A stretch of 64,000 nucleotides of DNA. It comes from Dissulfurispira thermophila (GTDB taxonomy: Bacteria > Nitrospirota > Thermodesulfovibrionia > Thermodesulfovibrionales > Dissulfurispiraceae). Location: positions 1,612,001 through 1,676,000 of the forward strand of contig NZ_AP022873.1 in NCBI RefSeq assembly GCF_014701235.1, given 5' to 3'. Of the stretch, positions 7,962-16,069 are shown one piece after another. The stretch's first letter is position 1; every line of letters starts with the position of its first letter. Made by a program: the position numbers and the translations under genes. The notes beneath the pieces are model-generated. The model was not told the origin of the DNA and ran no database searches. It saw nothing but the letters and a program-made list of their open reading frames with translations.

Positions 7962-9905
7962 ATGAAGTTTAATATTACCTGCAAAATCAACCTCCTTACC
8001 ATCATAGGCATTGTCTTTACAAGCATAACACTAAATATCATATTCAAACATCATTATATAATTGATGAGATGGAACATGCAGAAGAGCAAGTCATGGCAA
8101 TATCAAGGCTCGAAACTGCCCATTTCAAGCACCACATCGAAAAATCAGAGTTTGAGATAATGCATGAGCATATAAAAGAATACCTCTTGAAGATAAAAAA
8201 CATATCAGACATCCGCGTGTATGACATAGATGGATACTTGCTGGCTAATAAAGATGGAATTAAAAAAGGAAAGACATCAGATGAAAAGCTCCTCTATGCC
8301 ATAAAAACAAGGTCTATGATACACCGATGGGACGGCTATAGATTCATACATATTGAACCTATATTTAAAAAATCAACACCTCCTCATATACATTATCACT
8401 CAGAAACAGAGCAGAAAACTAAAAATGGAGATCATGTAATAGGCTTTCTTTATATAGAATACAATGCAGACTATTTACCAAAATACCTTATAAAAAGGAG
8501 AAACTATTTTATTATCACAACAGCGATCATATCGCTGATATTCATTGCTGTAAGTATTATACTTTCAAGAAGACTTACAAAGCCATTAATCCAGATTTCT
8601 GATGCCTCAAAAAAGGTTGCAGAAGGCGACCTTTCTATATCATTACCCGTGAAATCAAAAGACGAGCTTGGCATACTTGCATTAAATTTCAATAGCATGA
8701 TCGAAAGCCTTAAATCAGCAAGAGCAGAAATAGAAAACTACACAAAAAATCTCGAACATATCATAAACATCAGAACAGAAAGATTGAATAATGCCATCAA
8801 AGAACTACAGCATGAAAAAGACTTTATAGAAAAGCTCTTCTCAACTATCGGGGCAACAATAGCAGTGCTCGACAGAGATGGGAAATTCGTAAAGATAAAC
8901 AAGACATGGGAAGACCTGAGAGGATATAAAGAAGATGAGATAAGGGGAAGATATGTATGGGACATCATGCCTCCTGATTCTGTACATATTGCAAAGACAA
9001 TGTTTGAGGAGATGCTTGTTTATAAAGCACCAACAACCTTCAAGATAAAGGTATTAACAAAGGATGGGAAAGAGAGAATTATCATGACAAACAATGCAGT
9101 GCTCACAGATGAAAACAGTGAGGTAACATACATTATTGCATCAGGGATTGATATCACAGAAAAAGAGTCACTCGAGAAATATCTTATGGAATCACAAAAG
9201 CTTCAGTCAATAGCCACTCTTGTGACAGGACTTTCGCATAACTTCAACAATATCCTTGTAGGTGTTGTAGGATATGCCGGGATACTGAGAGCACAAATCT
9301 CATTAATAGAACATCCGAAAAAGACAGATATCATGAGATACATAGAGATTATTGAAAATTCTGCAAATAGGGCATCAGAGCTAATAAAACATCTGATGAT
9401 GTTTTCAAAAAAACAGGAATACCAGATGACTGAATTGAATATAAACAACATTATTGATGATACATATCAGATAATATCAGCCACATTCCCAAAATCAATC
9501 TCTATACAGACTGATCTGCAAAAAGATATATGGCTCATCAAAGCTGATAAAACCCAGATTCAGCAAGCACTTCTTAATATGTGCATAAATGCAAAAGATG
9601 CTATGCCAGAAGGAGGCATCCTGAAGATAGAAACATTCAATATGGATGTCACAAGTCCTGAACATGCCATGCAGTATCCCGGCAGATATGTTGTAATCAA
9701 GATAAGTGACACAGGCCATGGTATGGATGAGGAGACAAAACACAGGATATTTGAACCATTTTTCACAAGCCGTAGTCTGCTTACGCACACAGGTCTTGGG
9801 CTTTCTACAGCATATAATATCATTAAAAATCATAACGGTTATATCACAGTTGATAGCATCAAAGGCAAGGGAAGCACATTTACGATATTCTTGCCTGTAA
9901 AATAA
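7962..9905 (+). CDS. PAS-containing membrane sensor histidine kinase
   Basis: 647 aa. Membrane segment at about residues 9-28 (LLTIIGIVFTSITLNIIF), a periplasmic sensory domain (30-180) rich in His (HYIIDEMEHAEEQ, HIHYHSE), and a second membrane segment (about 182-202). A HAMP domain follows (RRLTKPLIQISDASKKVAEG), then a coiled linker, a PAS domain (about 285-400, ending ITYIIASGIDITEKE in style), the phospho-acceptor His in LVTGLSHNFNNILVG, and the ATPase boxes N (LNMCINAKDAMPEGG), G1 (ISDTGHGM) and G2 (THTGLGLSTAYNII). It has no receiver of its own, so the neighbouring receiver proteins are plausible partners. The His-rich periplasmic loop could bind metal, but that is speculation. Confidence 0.93.
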   Translation: MKFNITCKINLLTIIGIVFTSITLNIIFKHHYIIDEMEHAEEQVMAISRLETAHFKHHIEKSEFEIMHEHIKEYLLKIKNISDIRVYDIDGYLLANKDGIKKGKTSDEKLLYAIKTRSMIHRWDGYRFIHIEPIFKKSTPPHIHYHSETEQKTKNGDHVIGFLYIEYNADYLPKYLIKRRNYFIITTAIISLIFIAVSIILSRRLTKPLIQISDASKKVAEGDLSISLPVKSKDELGILALNFNSMIESLKSARAEIENYTKNLEHIINIRTERLNNAIKELQHEKDFIEKLFSTIGATIAVLDRDGKFVKINKTWEDLRGYKEDEIRGRYVWDIMPPDSVHIAKTMFEEMLVYKAPTTFKIKVLTKDGKERIIMTNNAVLTDENSEVTYIIASGIDITEKESLEKYLMESQKLQSIATLVTGLSHNFNNILVGVVGYAGILRAQISLIEHPKKTDIMRYIEIIENSANRASELIKHLMMFSKKQEYQMTELNINNIIDDTYQIISATFPKSISIQTDLQKDIWLIKADKTQIQQALLNMCINAKDAMPEGGILKIETFNMDVTSPEHAMQYPGRYVVIKISDTGHGMDEETKHRIFEPFFTSRSLLTHTGLGLSTAYNIIKNHNGYITVDSIKGKGSTFTIFLPVK

Positions 9906-9913
9906 AATATTAC

Positions 9914-10108
9914 ATGATTAGGATAGTTACACAGATACTTATGGGGCTGATGCTGATGTTTGGTGTGATCACCCTCACACCAAAGATGCTATTTCATTTC
10001 AGAAATAAAAACATATCAAGGGCACTGTATTTTCTGCTCATCTGGCTTATATCTCTATCATTCTCAATAGCAGCATTCTATTATGCATACATTGAATTTA
10101 TAAGTTAG
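9914..10108 (+). CDS. Small two-helix membrane protein
   Basis: 64 aa, with two hydrophobic segments (VTQILMGLMLMFGVITL and ALYFLLIWLISLSFSIAAFY) separated by a basic loop (FHFRNKNISR). The ATG follows the kinase stop by 8 bp without a clear ribosome-binding site. The 3' end overlaps the convergent coiled-coil gene by 4 bp. The membrane-protein composition supports a real gene, but I recognise no family. Confidence 0.5.
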   Translation: MIRIVTQILMGLMLMFGVITLTPKMLFHFRNKNISRALYFLLIWLISLSFSIAAFYYAYIEFIS

Positions 10109-10965
10109 CCTTGTTGTTGCTGTTGTCTATATAAAATCATGTACTCTTTCTCAAGGTCTTCATACTGCTTTTGCATTTCGTCAAATACCTTTGTCTTTTC
10201 CTGTAGTTTATCTTCAAACTCCTTTAGCCTTGCTACCAGTTCCTCTTTTTCGCGCATTATCTCCTCTAATCTTTCACTATACTGGCCTTCATCTACTATC
10301 TCGCTCTTTTCTACAGTCTCCCATATCTGCTTTAACTCGTTTTCCCATCTCGCAAATTTCTCAGCAAGTGTCTCGTTCTCTTTTGCAAGTATTTCTATAT
10401 ATGAACTCAATTCCTTGTTATTATTTTCAAACACCTCCATGGCATCTGCAACACTTTTGTTTTCAGGTGGGTCTCCAAATAATTTTATAAACCTGTCCCT
10501 TAATTCCTGATACCCACTTTGCACAGAAGACAACTTTCTCTGCGCACCTTCAAGTATGTCCTTATAACACATCAGGTCAACAATCTTGTCTTTCTGGAAA
10601 TTCACTATTTTCTGAAGTTTATTTATCTTGCCAATCAGAGAGCCTTCATCTACAGTCTCATCCACAGACTGCGGCATTTCAAATGCCTCTGACACAGCAG
10701 GCTTCTCTTCGGGCATCTCCATGTGTTTTTCTTCTGCGGGTGGTGTTTCTACTTGAGCAACTTCATCTGCTACTTTTGTCTCTTGCTGATATACAGCCTC
10801 TTGCTCACGACTCTTTATTTCTGATAATTCCTTAAGCACTTTCTGATAAAGACTTTTATGCCTCCTGTTTCTTACAAACAGAAATACTGTCATTATCAAC
10901 AGTATCAGTGATATTTCACCAAGAAGCAAAAGATGTAAGGCATCAATAGTTATTTTCATTGGCAT
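10105..10965 (-). CDS. Membrane-anchored coiled-coil protein
   Basis: 286 aa. One N-terminal membrane segment (ALHLLLLGEISLILLIMTVFLFV, about 9-31) is followed by a basic patch (RNRRHKSLYQK). An acidic, Pro/Glu-rich linker (about 50-105) and a long coiled coil to the C-terminus come next, ending in a Gln run (LYRQQQQQG). No catalytic motif. It begins immediately after the stop of the DUF1640-like gene, forming a tight operon with that gene and the VWA protein. The layout suggests a cytoplasmic coiled-coil scaffold attached to the membrane. Confidence 0.75.
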   Translation of the reverse strand: MPMKITIDALHLLLLGEISLILLIMTVFLFVRNRRHKSLYQKVLKELSEIKSREQEAVYQQETKVADEVAQVETPPAEEKHMEMPEEKPAVSEAFEMPQSVDETVDEGSLIGKINKLQKIVNFQKDKIVDLMCYKDILEGAQRKLSSVQSGYQELRDRFIKLFGDPPENKSVADAMEVFENNNKELSSYIEILAKENETLAEKFARWENELKQIWETVEKSEIVDEGQYSERLEEIMREKEELVARLKEFEDKLQEKTKVFDEMQKQYEDLEKEYMILYRQQQQQG

Positions 10966-11205
10966 TTAGGGTAGTTTGACCAATGTAGCTACAATCACTA
11001 TCGAAGTAGCCATCATTGCACCAAGTTTTATTATTAATCTGCATTCGAGATCCTTTAATTCTCTCTGGAGGTCTCCCTTAGTTACAAGATGATCTGTAAC
11101 AATCTCAGCAAGAGCCTCTGCTTGTATTTCAGCTTGTCTTTCTGAAAAACCAGCTTCTCTCAATTTCTTAGCATGTGCAAGGGTATCAAATATTGCTGTA
11201 GCCAA
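10966..11205 (-). CDS. DUF1640-like short coiled-coil protein
   Basis: 79 aa. The N-terminal half (FDTLAHAKKLREAGFSERQAE, then IQAEALAEIVTDHL) is typical of the DUF1640/CCDC90-like family. A short coil (KGDLQRELKDLECRL) and a C-terminal hydrophobic segment (MMATSIVIVATLVKL) follow. It starts with TTG (complement CAA at 11203-11205) after a GAGGAAATGA ribosome-binding site, one base after the VWA stop codon. Cellular role unknown. Confidence 0.75.
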   Translation of the reverse strand: MATAIFDTLAHAKKLREAGFSERQAEIQAEALAEIVTDHLVTKGDLQRELKDLECRLIIKLGAMMATSIVIVATLVKLP

Positions 11206-11206
11206 C

Positions 11207-12661
11207 TCATTTCCTCGCTTTAAGTTTGCTTTTTCTTCGGGATACCACCTTATTTATAAGATATATTATACCACCTGCAAGCAATACTACCAAATTTATT
11301 ATGCCAAATTTGATAAGCACAGAGTTCCAGTCACCCTTTTCTATTCCTTTTTTCCTGGATTGTTCTGGATGAGTAGCTTTATCAGCCTTAGGCTGAGGAG
11401 GCTCAATTACCTTGAACTGTAAAACCTTTTCTCTCTTGAATGTCTTACTCTCTGCTATTATATTCACAGAATACTCGCCTGTTATATTGACTATAAACTC
11501 ACTGATATATTTCCCATTACTCTTTGCGAAATCTATTTTTGTGGTCTGACCATCAGGAGACATTACATTACCAGAGAAAGATATATGCTCAAGCACATCC
11601 TTTTCACCGATAATGCCACCATCTCTTTCAAGCCATGCATCAATAGTAACCCTGTCACCTTTATTCACAAAGCCTTTATCAAATGAAGTTTTAAGGCTCA
11701 GATTTGTTATAACAAATACCTTATTGCCCTCTTTTGTGCTCAGCTTTACCTTCCAACTACCTGCGAGAGGCTCTTTAATAGTAATCATATCAAATGTCTT
11801 TGTCTCATACCACTGGATATTTTTCCCATATTTAGATGCTTTGTGTTTCCTTTTTGACGGATCTATAAGTGTAGTGGAGGTGCCAGGCTGTTTGGTGATT
11901 AAAAGTATTGCCTCATTTATATCCTTATCTATAGTAAAGGTATCGCCTTCAAGTGGTATTGAGTCAGGGGACTTTATCTTCTCAAATACTGATGCGAATA
12001 TAATATGGAGGTCTTTATCTGCCTTTGCAAACCTAAAAAAACCACCCGTTGCCTTTGCCATATCTTCAAGGAGCTTTACATCAGACAGTTCTGTAAATGC
12101 TATGGAATAAAGCTTTATGCCTGACTTAGCAATCTCAGGTAAGAGACCTGATAATTCCTTAAAAGCCGCCTCATCCTTTTCCTTTGAGCCGAGTGCAAGC
12201 TTTCCATCAGACATTAGAATAAGAATCTTGTTTTTTCTGTTTGATGCCTTAAGTTCTTCAAATCCCCTCTTTACAGCATCAGTAATGTTTGTGGAAAATT
12301 CTTTTGATGTTATTTTGTTGATAGCACTTAAAAAAACTGCACTATTTTTTCTTGTATTTTCTGTAAGAGGAGCCAGCACCTTTGCAGAGTCTCCAAAACC
12401 TATGATACCTATGCGATCTTTTTCTCCCAAGAGAGAGATGAAAAGCCTTGCTGCTGGTTTTCTGTAACTCTGTGGGTCTGTCTTTTTCATACTCCCTGAG
12501 CAGTCCATCAGAATTATTATGTCATACCCTTCATTACTGTCACTGTTTTTTATCTGATGAGATAGCTGTCCAGAGGCATTATCAACAGCAAATACAGTAG
12601 CCAGCCAACTGCATACTGATATAAGAAAAACAATAACAACTAATATGATTATTCGTTTCAT
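11207..12661 (-). CDS. Membrane-anchored von Willebrand factor A domain protein
   Basis: 484 aa. N-terminal hydrophobic signal/anchor (IIILVVIVFLISVCSWLATVF). The VWA domain spans about 45-235, with the metal-binding MIDAS motif DCSGSMKKTDP (DxSxS), a downstream Thr region (TSKEFSTNITDAVKRG) and ILMSDGK. The C-terminal half contains beta-rich, Ig-like segments (about 330-420), then a membrane helix (IINLVVLLAGGIIYLINKVV) and a basic tail (RRKSKLKARK). Most of the protein should be extracytoplasmic. It is the first gene of the operon with the DUF1640-like and coiled-coil proteins. It resembles extracellular VWA proteins of unknown role. Confidence 0.85.
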   Translation of the reverse strand: MKRIIILVVIVFLISVCSWLATVFAVDNASGQLSHQIKNSDSNEGYDIIILMDCSGSMKKTDPQSYRKPAARLFISLLGEKDRIGIIGFGDSAKVLAPLTENTRKNSAVFLSAINKITSKEFSTNITDAVKRGFEELKASNRKNKILILMSDGKLALGSKEKDEAAFKELSGLLPEIAKSGIKLYSIAFTELSDVKLLEDMAKATGGFFRFAKADKDLHIIFASVFEKIKSPDSIPLEGDTFTIDKDINEAILLITKQPGTSTTLIDPSKRKHKASKYGKNIQWYETKTFDMITIKEPLAGSWKVKLSTKEGNKVFVITNLSLKTSFDKGFVNKGDRVTIDAWLERDGGIIGEKDVLEHISFSGNVMSPDGQTTKIDFAKSNGKYISEFIVNITGEYSVNIIAESKTFKREKVLQFKVIEPPQPKADKATHPEQSRKKGIEKGDWNSVLIKFGIINLVVLLAGGIIYLINKVVSRRKSKLKARK

Positions 12662-12738
12662 GTCATTATCTTATCGGAATTTTTACATAGAACTATAATC
12701 CAATTTGAACAATTTTGCAAGCACACGGCGTTCTACCC

Positions 12739-12757
12739 ATTAGCCATTAGCTAATCT
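12739..12757. repeat. Short heptamer repeat next to tRNA-Ser
   Basis: Two CATTAGC units and a partial third lie directly against the 3' end of the tRNA gene. They are the same period as the other 7-mer elements in the window. Confidence 0.45.
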
Positions 12758-12846
12758 GGCGGAGGGGGAGGGATTCGAACCCTCGGTGGAGTTGCCCCCA
12801 CAACGATTTTCGAGACCGTCCCATTCAACCACTCTGGCACCCCTCC
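12757..12846 (-). tRNA. tRNA-Ser(CGA)
   Basis: A 90-nt class II tRNA on the minus strand. Acceptor stem GGAGGGG pairs with CCCCTCC; discriminator G and an encoded CCA follow. The anticodon loop CTCGAAA gives anticodon CGA (serine, UCG codon). A long variable arm (rich in G and C, GTGGGGGCAACTCCAC) and the T-loop GGTTCGAATCC are present. Confidence 0.95.
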
Positions 12847-12890
12847 AAAAACATCAACTCCGATAAAAAAGTAATCGAGTATTAGTTTTT

Positions 12891-13337
12891 TTATCTGCGT
12901 TCTTTGAAAAATTTTTTCAAAAGTTCTGCGCATTCATCTTCAAGCACCCCTGAAACAACCTCAACCTGATGGTTAAGCCTTTTGTCTGAAAGTAGTTGAT
13001 AGAGACTCTTGACTGCACCCGCCTTTGTATCTTCACATCCATATACAACCTTTCCTAATCGGGCATTTATCATAGCCCCGGCACACATTATGCAAGGCTC
13101 CTTTGTCACATAGAGAGTTGCACCTGTCAGTCTCCAGTTCTTAATCTTTTGCGCAGCCTCCTTTAACACTATCACCTCTGCATGTGCTATTGGGTCAAAG
13201 GTTGTTTCCCTCATGTTGTGGGCACATGCAATTATCTCCTCTTCTATGACAAGGACGGCACCGACAGGGACTTCATCTTCATTAAACGCCTTTTCTGCCT
13301 CTTTAATGGCAAGCCTCATGTATAGCTCATGATTCAT
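12891..13337 (-). CDS. tadA: tRNA-specific adenosine deaminase
   Basis: Zinc enzyme that converts A34 to inosine in tRNA-Arg(ACG). It has 148 aa. The catalytic HAEV motif (zinc His and proton-shuttle Glu) is near residue 53 and the PCIMCAGAM motif gives the two zinc Cys near 84-87. The N-terminus (MRLAIKEAEKA) and ARLGKVVYGCEDTKAGA are family-typical. The start overlaps the hypA stop (ATGA). A short unrelated frame continues across the tRNA gene and is not real. Confidence 0.96.
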   Translation of the reverse strand: MNHELYMRLAIKEAEKAFNEDEVPVGAVLVIEEEIIACAHNMRETTFDPIAHAEVIVLKEAAQKIKNWRLTGATLYVTKEPCIMCAGAMINARLGKVVYGCEDTKAGAVKSLYQLLSDKRLNHQVEVVSGVLEDECAELLKKFFKERR

Positions 13338-13678
13338 TCTACTTCAAGTTCCGATAACTCCAATCCATTACCTGATTTTATTATAACCGCATCACTCCCA
13401 CAACATGGACACTGAAATACAAAATCCCTTTCAACACTGAACTCACCATTGCAACTCTTACACCATCCTGTTGTTGGTATCTCTTCTACTATCAAAGATG
13501 CCCCACTTGCAATGCTTCCTATTTTCAATGCATCAAAGACAAAAATTAGGGCCTCAACTGATATTGTCGAGGCCCTTCCAATCTTTACTTTTATGCTCTT
13601 TATTCTGCCAAAGCCCTCATCCCTACATTTCTGTATAGATGTATCAAGAAGGCTTTCAGCAATATATACCTCATGCAT
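13334..13678 (-). CDS. hypA: Hydrogenase nickel-incorporation protein HypA
   Basis: Nickel chaperone that works with HypB in NiFe-hydrogenase maturation. The start is placed at the ATG at 13678 because HypA must begin MHE (His2 binds Ni); this gives MHEVYIAESLLDTSIQKC and 114 aa. The longer open frame to 13786 is not HypA-like. The zinc domain has WCKSC and CPCCG. Helical segment EGFGRIKSIKVKIG and FVFDALKIGSIA are typical. It sits between the YtxH-like gene and tadA and is far from hypF at 1-636; no hypB or hydrogenase subunit is visible in the window. Confidence 0.93.
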   Translation of the reverse strand: MHEVYIAESLLDTSIQKCRDEGFGRIKSIKVKIGRASTISVEALIFVFDALKIGSIASGASLIVEEIPTTGWCKSCNGEFSVERDFVFQCPCCGSDAVIIKSGNGLELSELEVE

Positions 13679-13742
13679 ATACTCAGGATACAGTGTAATA
13701 GCAGTAGTGGCAGGTCCAGAACCTACTCCTGCTGTCCACCAA

Positions 13743-14045
13743 TTACTTGTGTATCTCCTTTTCGTATGCCTCTTTACCAGCCTCAAATGCTGCTACTATA
13801 GCAGACTTCTTTTCTTCAAAGACTTCTTTCCCTTTGCCTACAGTAGATGTAACCTTTTCTTTTGCATGTTCTACATAATCAGATGCCTTTCCTTTAACCT
13901 CCTCTGTAAGTTCCCGTATCTTTCTCCTTGTCTCCACACCGGATTGCGGTGCAAGAAGCAGCGCCAGTCCAGCGCCTACCATGCCCCCAAGAAGAAATGA
14001 CAGTAATACAGACCCTGCGCTAAAACCACCTTCTTCGTGTCTCAT
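13743..14045 (-). CDS. YtxH-domain membrane protein
   Basis: 100 aa. N-terminal membrane segment with small residues (GSVLLSFLLGGMVGAGLALLLAP) followed by the signature QSGVETRRKIREL and an amphipathic, Lys/Glu-rich helix with a GKEVFEEKKSAI repeat-like pattern. This is the YtxH/Gvp-like stress-associated family. A strong AAAGGAGGACAAC ribosome-binding site precedes the ATG. It lies downstream of two tiny membrane ORFs and a DUF948 (YtxG) gene, mirroring the ytxG-ytxH pairing seen elsewhere. Confidence 0.88.
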   Translation of the reverse strand: MRHEEGGFSAGSVLLSFLLGGMVGAGLALLLAPQSGVETRRKIRELTEEVKGKASDYVEHAKEKVTSTVGKGKEVFEEKKSAIVAAFEAGKEAYEKEIHK

Positions 14046-14071
14046 GTTGTCCTCCTTTCACTATGAATTTC

Positions 14072-14191
14072 TTACTTTGCCTCTGGCTGTTTCTCTTCAT
14101 AATGGCAGAGTATAAGTAATGCTCCGCCAACCATTATAATAGCCCCTATAACTATAATTAATAAATTAATATCGCCTCCATATTTTATCAT
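14072..14191 (-). CDS. Tiny single-helix membrane protein
   Basis: 39 aa, with one hydrophobic helix (INLLIIVIGAIIMVGGALLI) and a charged tail (CHYEEKQPEAK). Its ATG overlaps the TGA of the preceding tiny ORF (ATGA), suggesting translational coupling, and AAGAGG lies directly before it. It is between the YtxG-like and YtxH-like genes in the same orientation. No family recognised. Confidence 0.55.
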   Translation of the reverse strand: MIKYGGDINLLIIVIGAIIMVGGALLILCHYEEKQPEAK

Positions 14192-14298
14192 CCTCTTGTT
14201 GCTTTTAACGATAACGCAACAAACCAAAAAGCCATGCCTATTAAAAATACAATCGTAGCACCTATTGATACCCTTTTTTCTTTTAGCAATGCTATCAC
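14188..14298 (-). CDS. Tiny membrane ORF upstream of the YtxH cluster
   Basis: 36 aa from a GTG start: IALLKEKRVSIGATIVFLIG and then MAFWFVALSLKATRG. One or two short hydrophobic segments. The frame continues a few codons upstream (DIGS) to a TAG, and another frame just before it starts with ATG, so a frameshift near the N-terminus is possible. It is coupled by ATGA to the next ORF. Confidence 0.45.
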   Translation of the reverse strand: MIALLKEKRVSIGATIVFLIGMAFWFVALSLKATRG

Positions 14299-14361
14299 TG
14301 AACCAATATCCTATTGCCAGATCCTTTATGCTTTTCTGATATGAAATCTCTCATACTACCA

Positions 14362-14763
14362 CTAACTTCTAAGATTTTTTATTAAAACCTCAAGTGCTGT
14401 TTTAATGCCAGCCCTCAGTCCCAGCACCCTCAGCGATACCCCTTCTCTTACATCATGCACAACATTGCTTATTGCCCTAATATTATTAACAATTTCATAC
14501 AGTGCAGATGAAAAATTCCTTGCATTCTCTGTAACTGTGCCAACATCATCGCTCACTTTTTTTAGGCTTTTCAATGTCTGCTCTGTCTCTTCCATTACAG
14601 GGTTAATCTTTTCTTCTGTATTTTTTAGAAACTCCCTAAATGCCTGTGCTGCCCTTCTTATCTCTAAAGAGGCATAGATAAGAAAAACAATTGCAGCAAT
14701 AAACCCGAACGCCATTATAAAAAATCCTACACTCAGAATTATTATCCATGACTGACTATTCAT
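14362..14763 (-). CDS. DUF948/YtxG-like membrane protein
   Basis: 133 aa. N-terminal membrane segment (IILSVGFFIMAFGFIAAIVFLIYASLE) followed by a long helical region with methyl-acceptor-like heptads (EETEQTLKSLKKVSDDVGTV, then TENARNFSSALYEIV). It fits the DUF948 family. It heads the small cluster that includes two tiny membrane ORFs and the YtxH-like gene. An AAGGAG ribosome-binding site precedes the ATG. Likely a general-stress envelope protein, by analogy only. Confidence 0.8.
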   Translation of the reverse strand: MNSQSWIIILSVGFFIMAFGFIAAIVFLIYASLEIRRAAQAFREFLKNTEEKINPVMEETEQTLKSLKKVSDDVGTVTENARNFSSALYEIVNNIRAISNVVHDVREGVSLRVLGLRAGIKTALEVLIKNLRS

Positions 14764-14795
14764 CTTTACTCCTTTCTAATGAAAGTATATCATAT

Positions 14796-14915
14796 TTATT
14801 CCTGATTTAATATATCTACAAAGTGCTTTACAAGTATAGGATCAAATTTGGTTTCTGCATCTTTTTTCAACTCCTTAATAGCAGCCTCCTTTTTCATAGC
14901 ACTTCTATAAAGATT
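14796..14915 (-). pseudogene. C-terminal remnant of an HD-GYP domain
   Basis: The minus strand encodes LYRSAMKKEAAIKELKKDAE and then TKFDPILVKHFVDILNQE before a stop. This is the final segment of an HD-GYP domain (compare IYKAAWPIEKALDYIKEQRE...FDPEIVDAFF in the HD-GYP gene at 32850). It overlaps the last codons of the HDOD gene in a different frame, and the catalytic HD and GYP parts are missing. It may be what remains of a full HD-GYP gene that recombined with the HDOD gene. Confidence 0.7.
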
Positions 14916-15750
14916 TATCAGCCTGTATGATATCCATAACCTCAACAATTATATCTACAAGGTCGCTCTCAGACAATGAAAGGACATTCCACCCTTCCTC
15001 ATCGAGCATCGGAACAAATGGGTCATTACAGTAAGAGACACCAATACCTTTTACAATAATATCAGAAAAATGGACAATAGCTGTTTCTTTCTTATGTCCA
15101 TTGCATGAGCCCGGTTTATGATGATATGCAATGATGTCTTTTATTATAGCGGGGAGATTCCATGTCTCTGCAAGCCATAATCCAACGTCATCATGCGTAA
15201 TATTAATAACCTCTCTTTCTGCATCCAGTATAGTTATGCCCTTACTGCTGACAACTGCCTCTATCTCTTTTGACTCTTCAGGCAGTTGTCTTTTTATCAA
15301 GACCTTTCCTATATCATGAAGCAGCGCACCTGTCATTATTTCCTCGATAGTTATGAGGTTAAATCTTTTTGCTAAAAAACCCGCAACAATAGAACAGCAG
15401 TACGAGTGATCCCATAATCCTGGAAGATTCTTGTCCGCTACATCAAAAAGCGATGTGCTTAATATTATGCCCCTAATAAGGTTCGAACCAAGCAATATTA
15501 CAGCCCTCCTGATAGTTGCCACATCACTGTAAAGACCGTAAAACGAAGAATTTACCAGTTTCAATACCTTGCTGGATAATACCTGGTCCTTTTCGATATG
15601 TCTGCTCACCTCATCTACAGAGTAGTTTATATCTTCCATTATTTTCAGTATCATACTGTGAATTGCTGGAATAGTTGGAAGGTCTTTTATGTTAAAAAGT
15701 CTATTGTTAATTGATAACTGTGTATTTGCCTGCATACCAACTGTATTCAA
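14905..15750 (-). CDS. HDOD-domain signalling protein
   Basis: 281 aa. HDOD domain over about residues 20-215: LPTIPAIHSMILKIM, QVLSSKVLKLVNSSFYG, VILLGSNLIRGIIL, LLHDIGKVLI and AYHHKP. HDOD proteins are HD-superfamily members that often lack activity and act in regulation. The start is probably TTG at 15750, overlapping the upstream stop (TTGA); an ATG five codons later is an alternative. The upstream partner gene encodes a domain usually found N-terminal to HD-GYP modules. Confidence 0.9.
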   Translation of the reverse strand: MNTVGMQANTQLSINNRLFNIKDLPTIPAIHSMILKIMEDINYSVDEVSRHIEKDQVLSSKVLKLVNSSFYGLYSDVATIRRAVILLGSNLIRGIILSTSLFDVADKNLPGLWDHSYCCSIVAGFLAKRFNLITIEEIMTGALLHDIGKVLIKRQLPEESKEIEAVVSSKGITILDAEREVINITHDDVGLWLAETWNLPAIIKDIIAYHHKPGSCNGHKKETAIVHFSDIIVKGIGVSYCNDPFVPMLDEEGWNVLSLSESDLVDIIVEVMDIIQADKSL

Positions 15751-16037
15751 AATAAAAGTTCCTTTATAATATCTTTCATTTTAAGTATCACGGGATGAGA
15801 TCCCGCTGTGCTGAACCGCCTATCTATCTCCTTAAAATAATCATCAGACATGCATATCTCTCTTTTTACAGGACACCCCTCTACAACTATCTTCTTTATA
15901 TCTCTGTTATTCAATATGATAATATGTCTTTCAGTGAGTTCAACTCCCTTAAGAAACAAGATGTTGCCGTCCTTATCTTTTACTGTTGCAGCAAGTACCA
16001 TAGAGGGCTTTACTTCATCTATATTCAATTTCTGCAT
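15747..16037 (-). CDS. HD-GYP-associated N-terminal-domain protein
   Basis: 96 aa. The sequence KPSMVLAATVKDKDGNILFL then KGVELTERHIIILNNRDIKK resembles the small beta-rich domain that precedes HD-GYP in many regulators (PGMVLAEDVYDEDGRLLL-like). Here it stands alone and is coupled to the HDOD gene by a 4-bp overlap. A GGAG ribosome-binding site lies before the ATG. Together with the downstream HD-GYP remnant it looks like a split or rearranged HD-GYP regulator. Confidence 0.7.
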   Translation of the reverse strand: MQKLNIDEVKPSMVLAATVKDKDGNILFLKGVELTERHIIILNNRDIKKIVVEGCPVKREICMSDDYFKEIDRRFSTAGSHPVILKMKDIIKELLF

Positions 16038-16069
16038 ATAAGACTCCTTTTACGGAGGAATAATTATAA

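Noticed and set aside
12751-12933. 60-codon minus-strand frame across tRNA-Ser
   Set aside because: It reads through the tRNA gene and has no family resemblance.
13679-13786. Longer hypA start
   Set aside because: HypA needs MHE at its start; the extra residues are not HypA-like.
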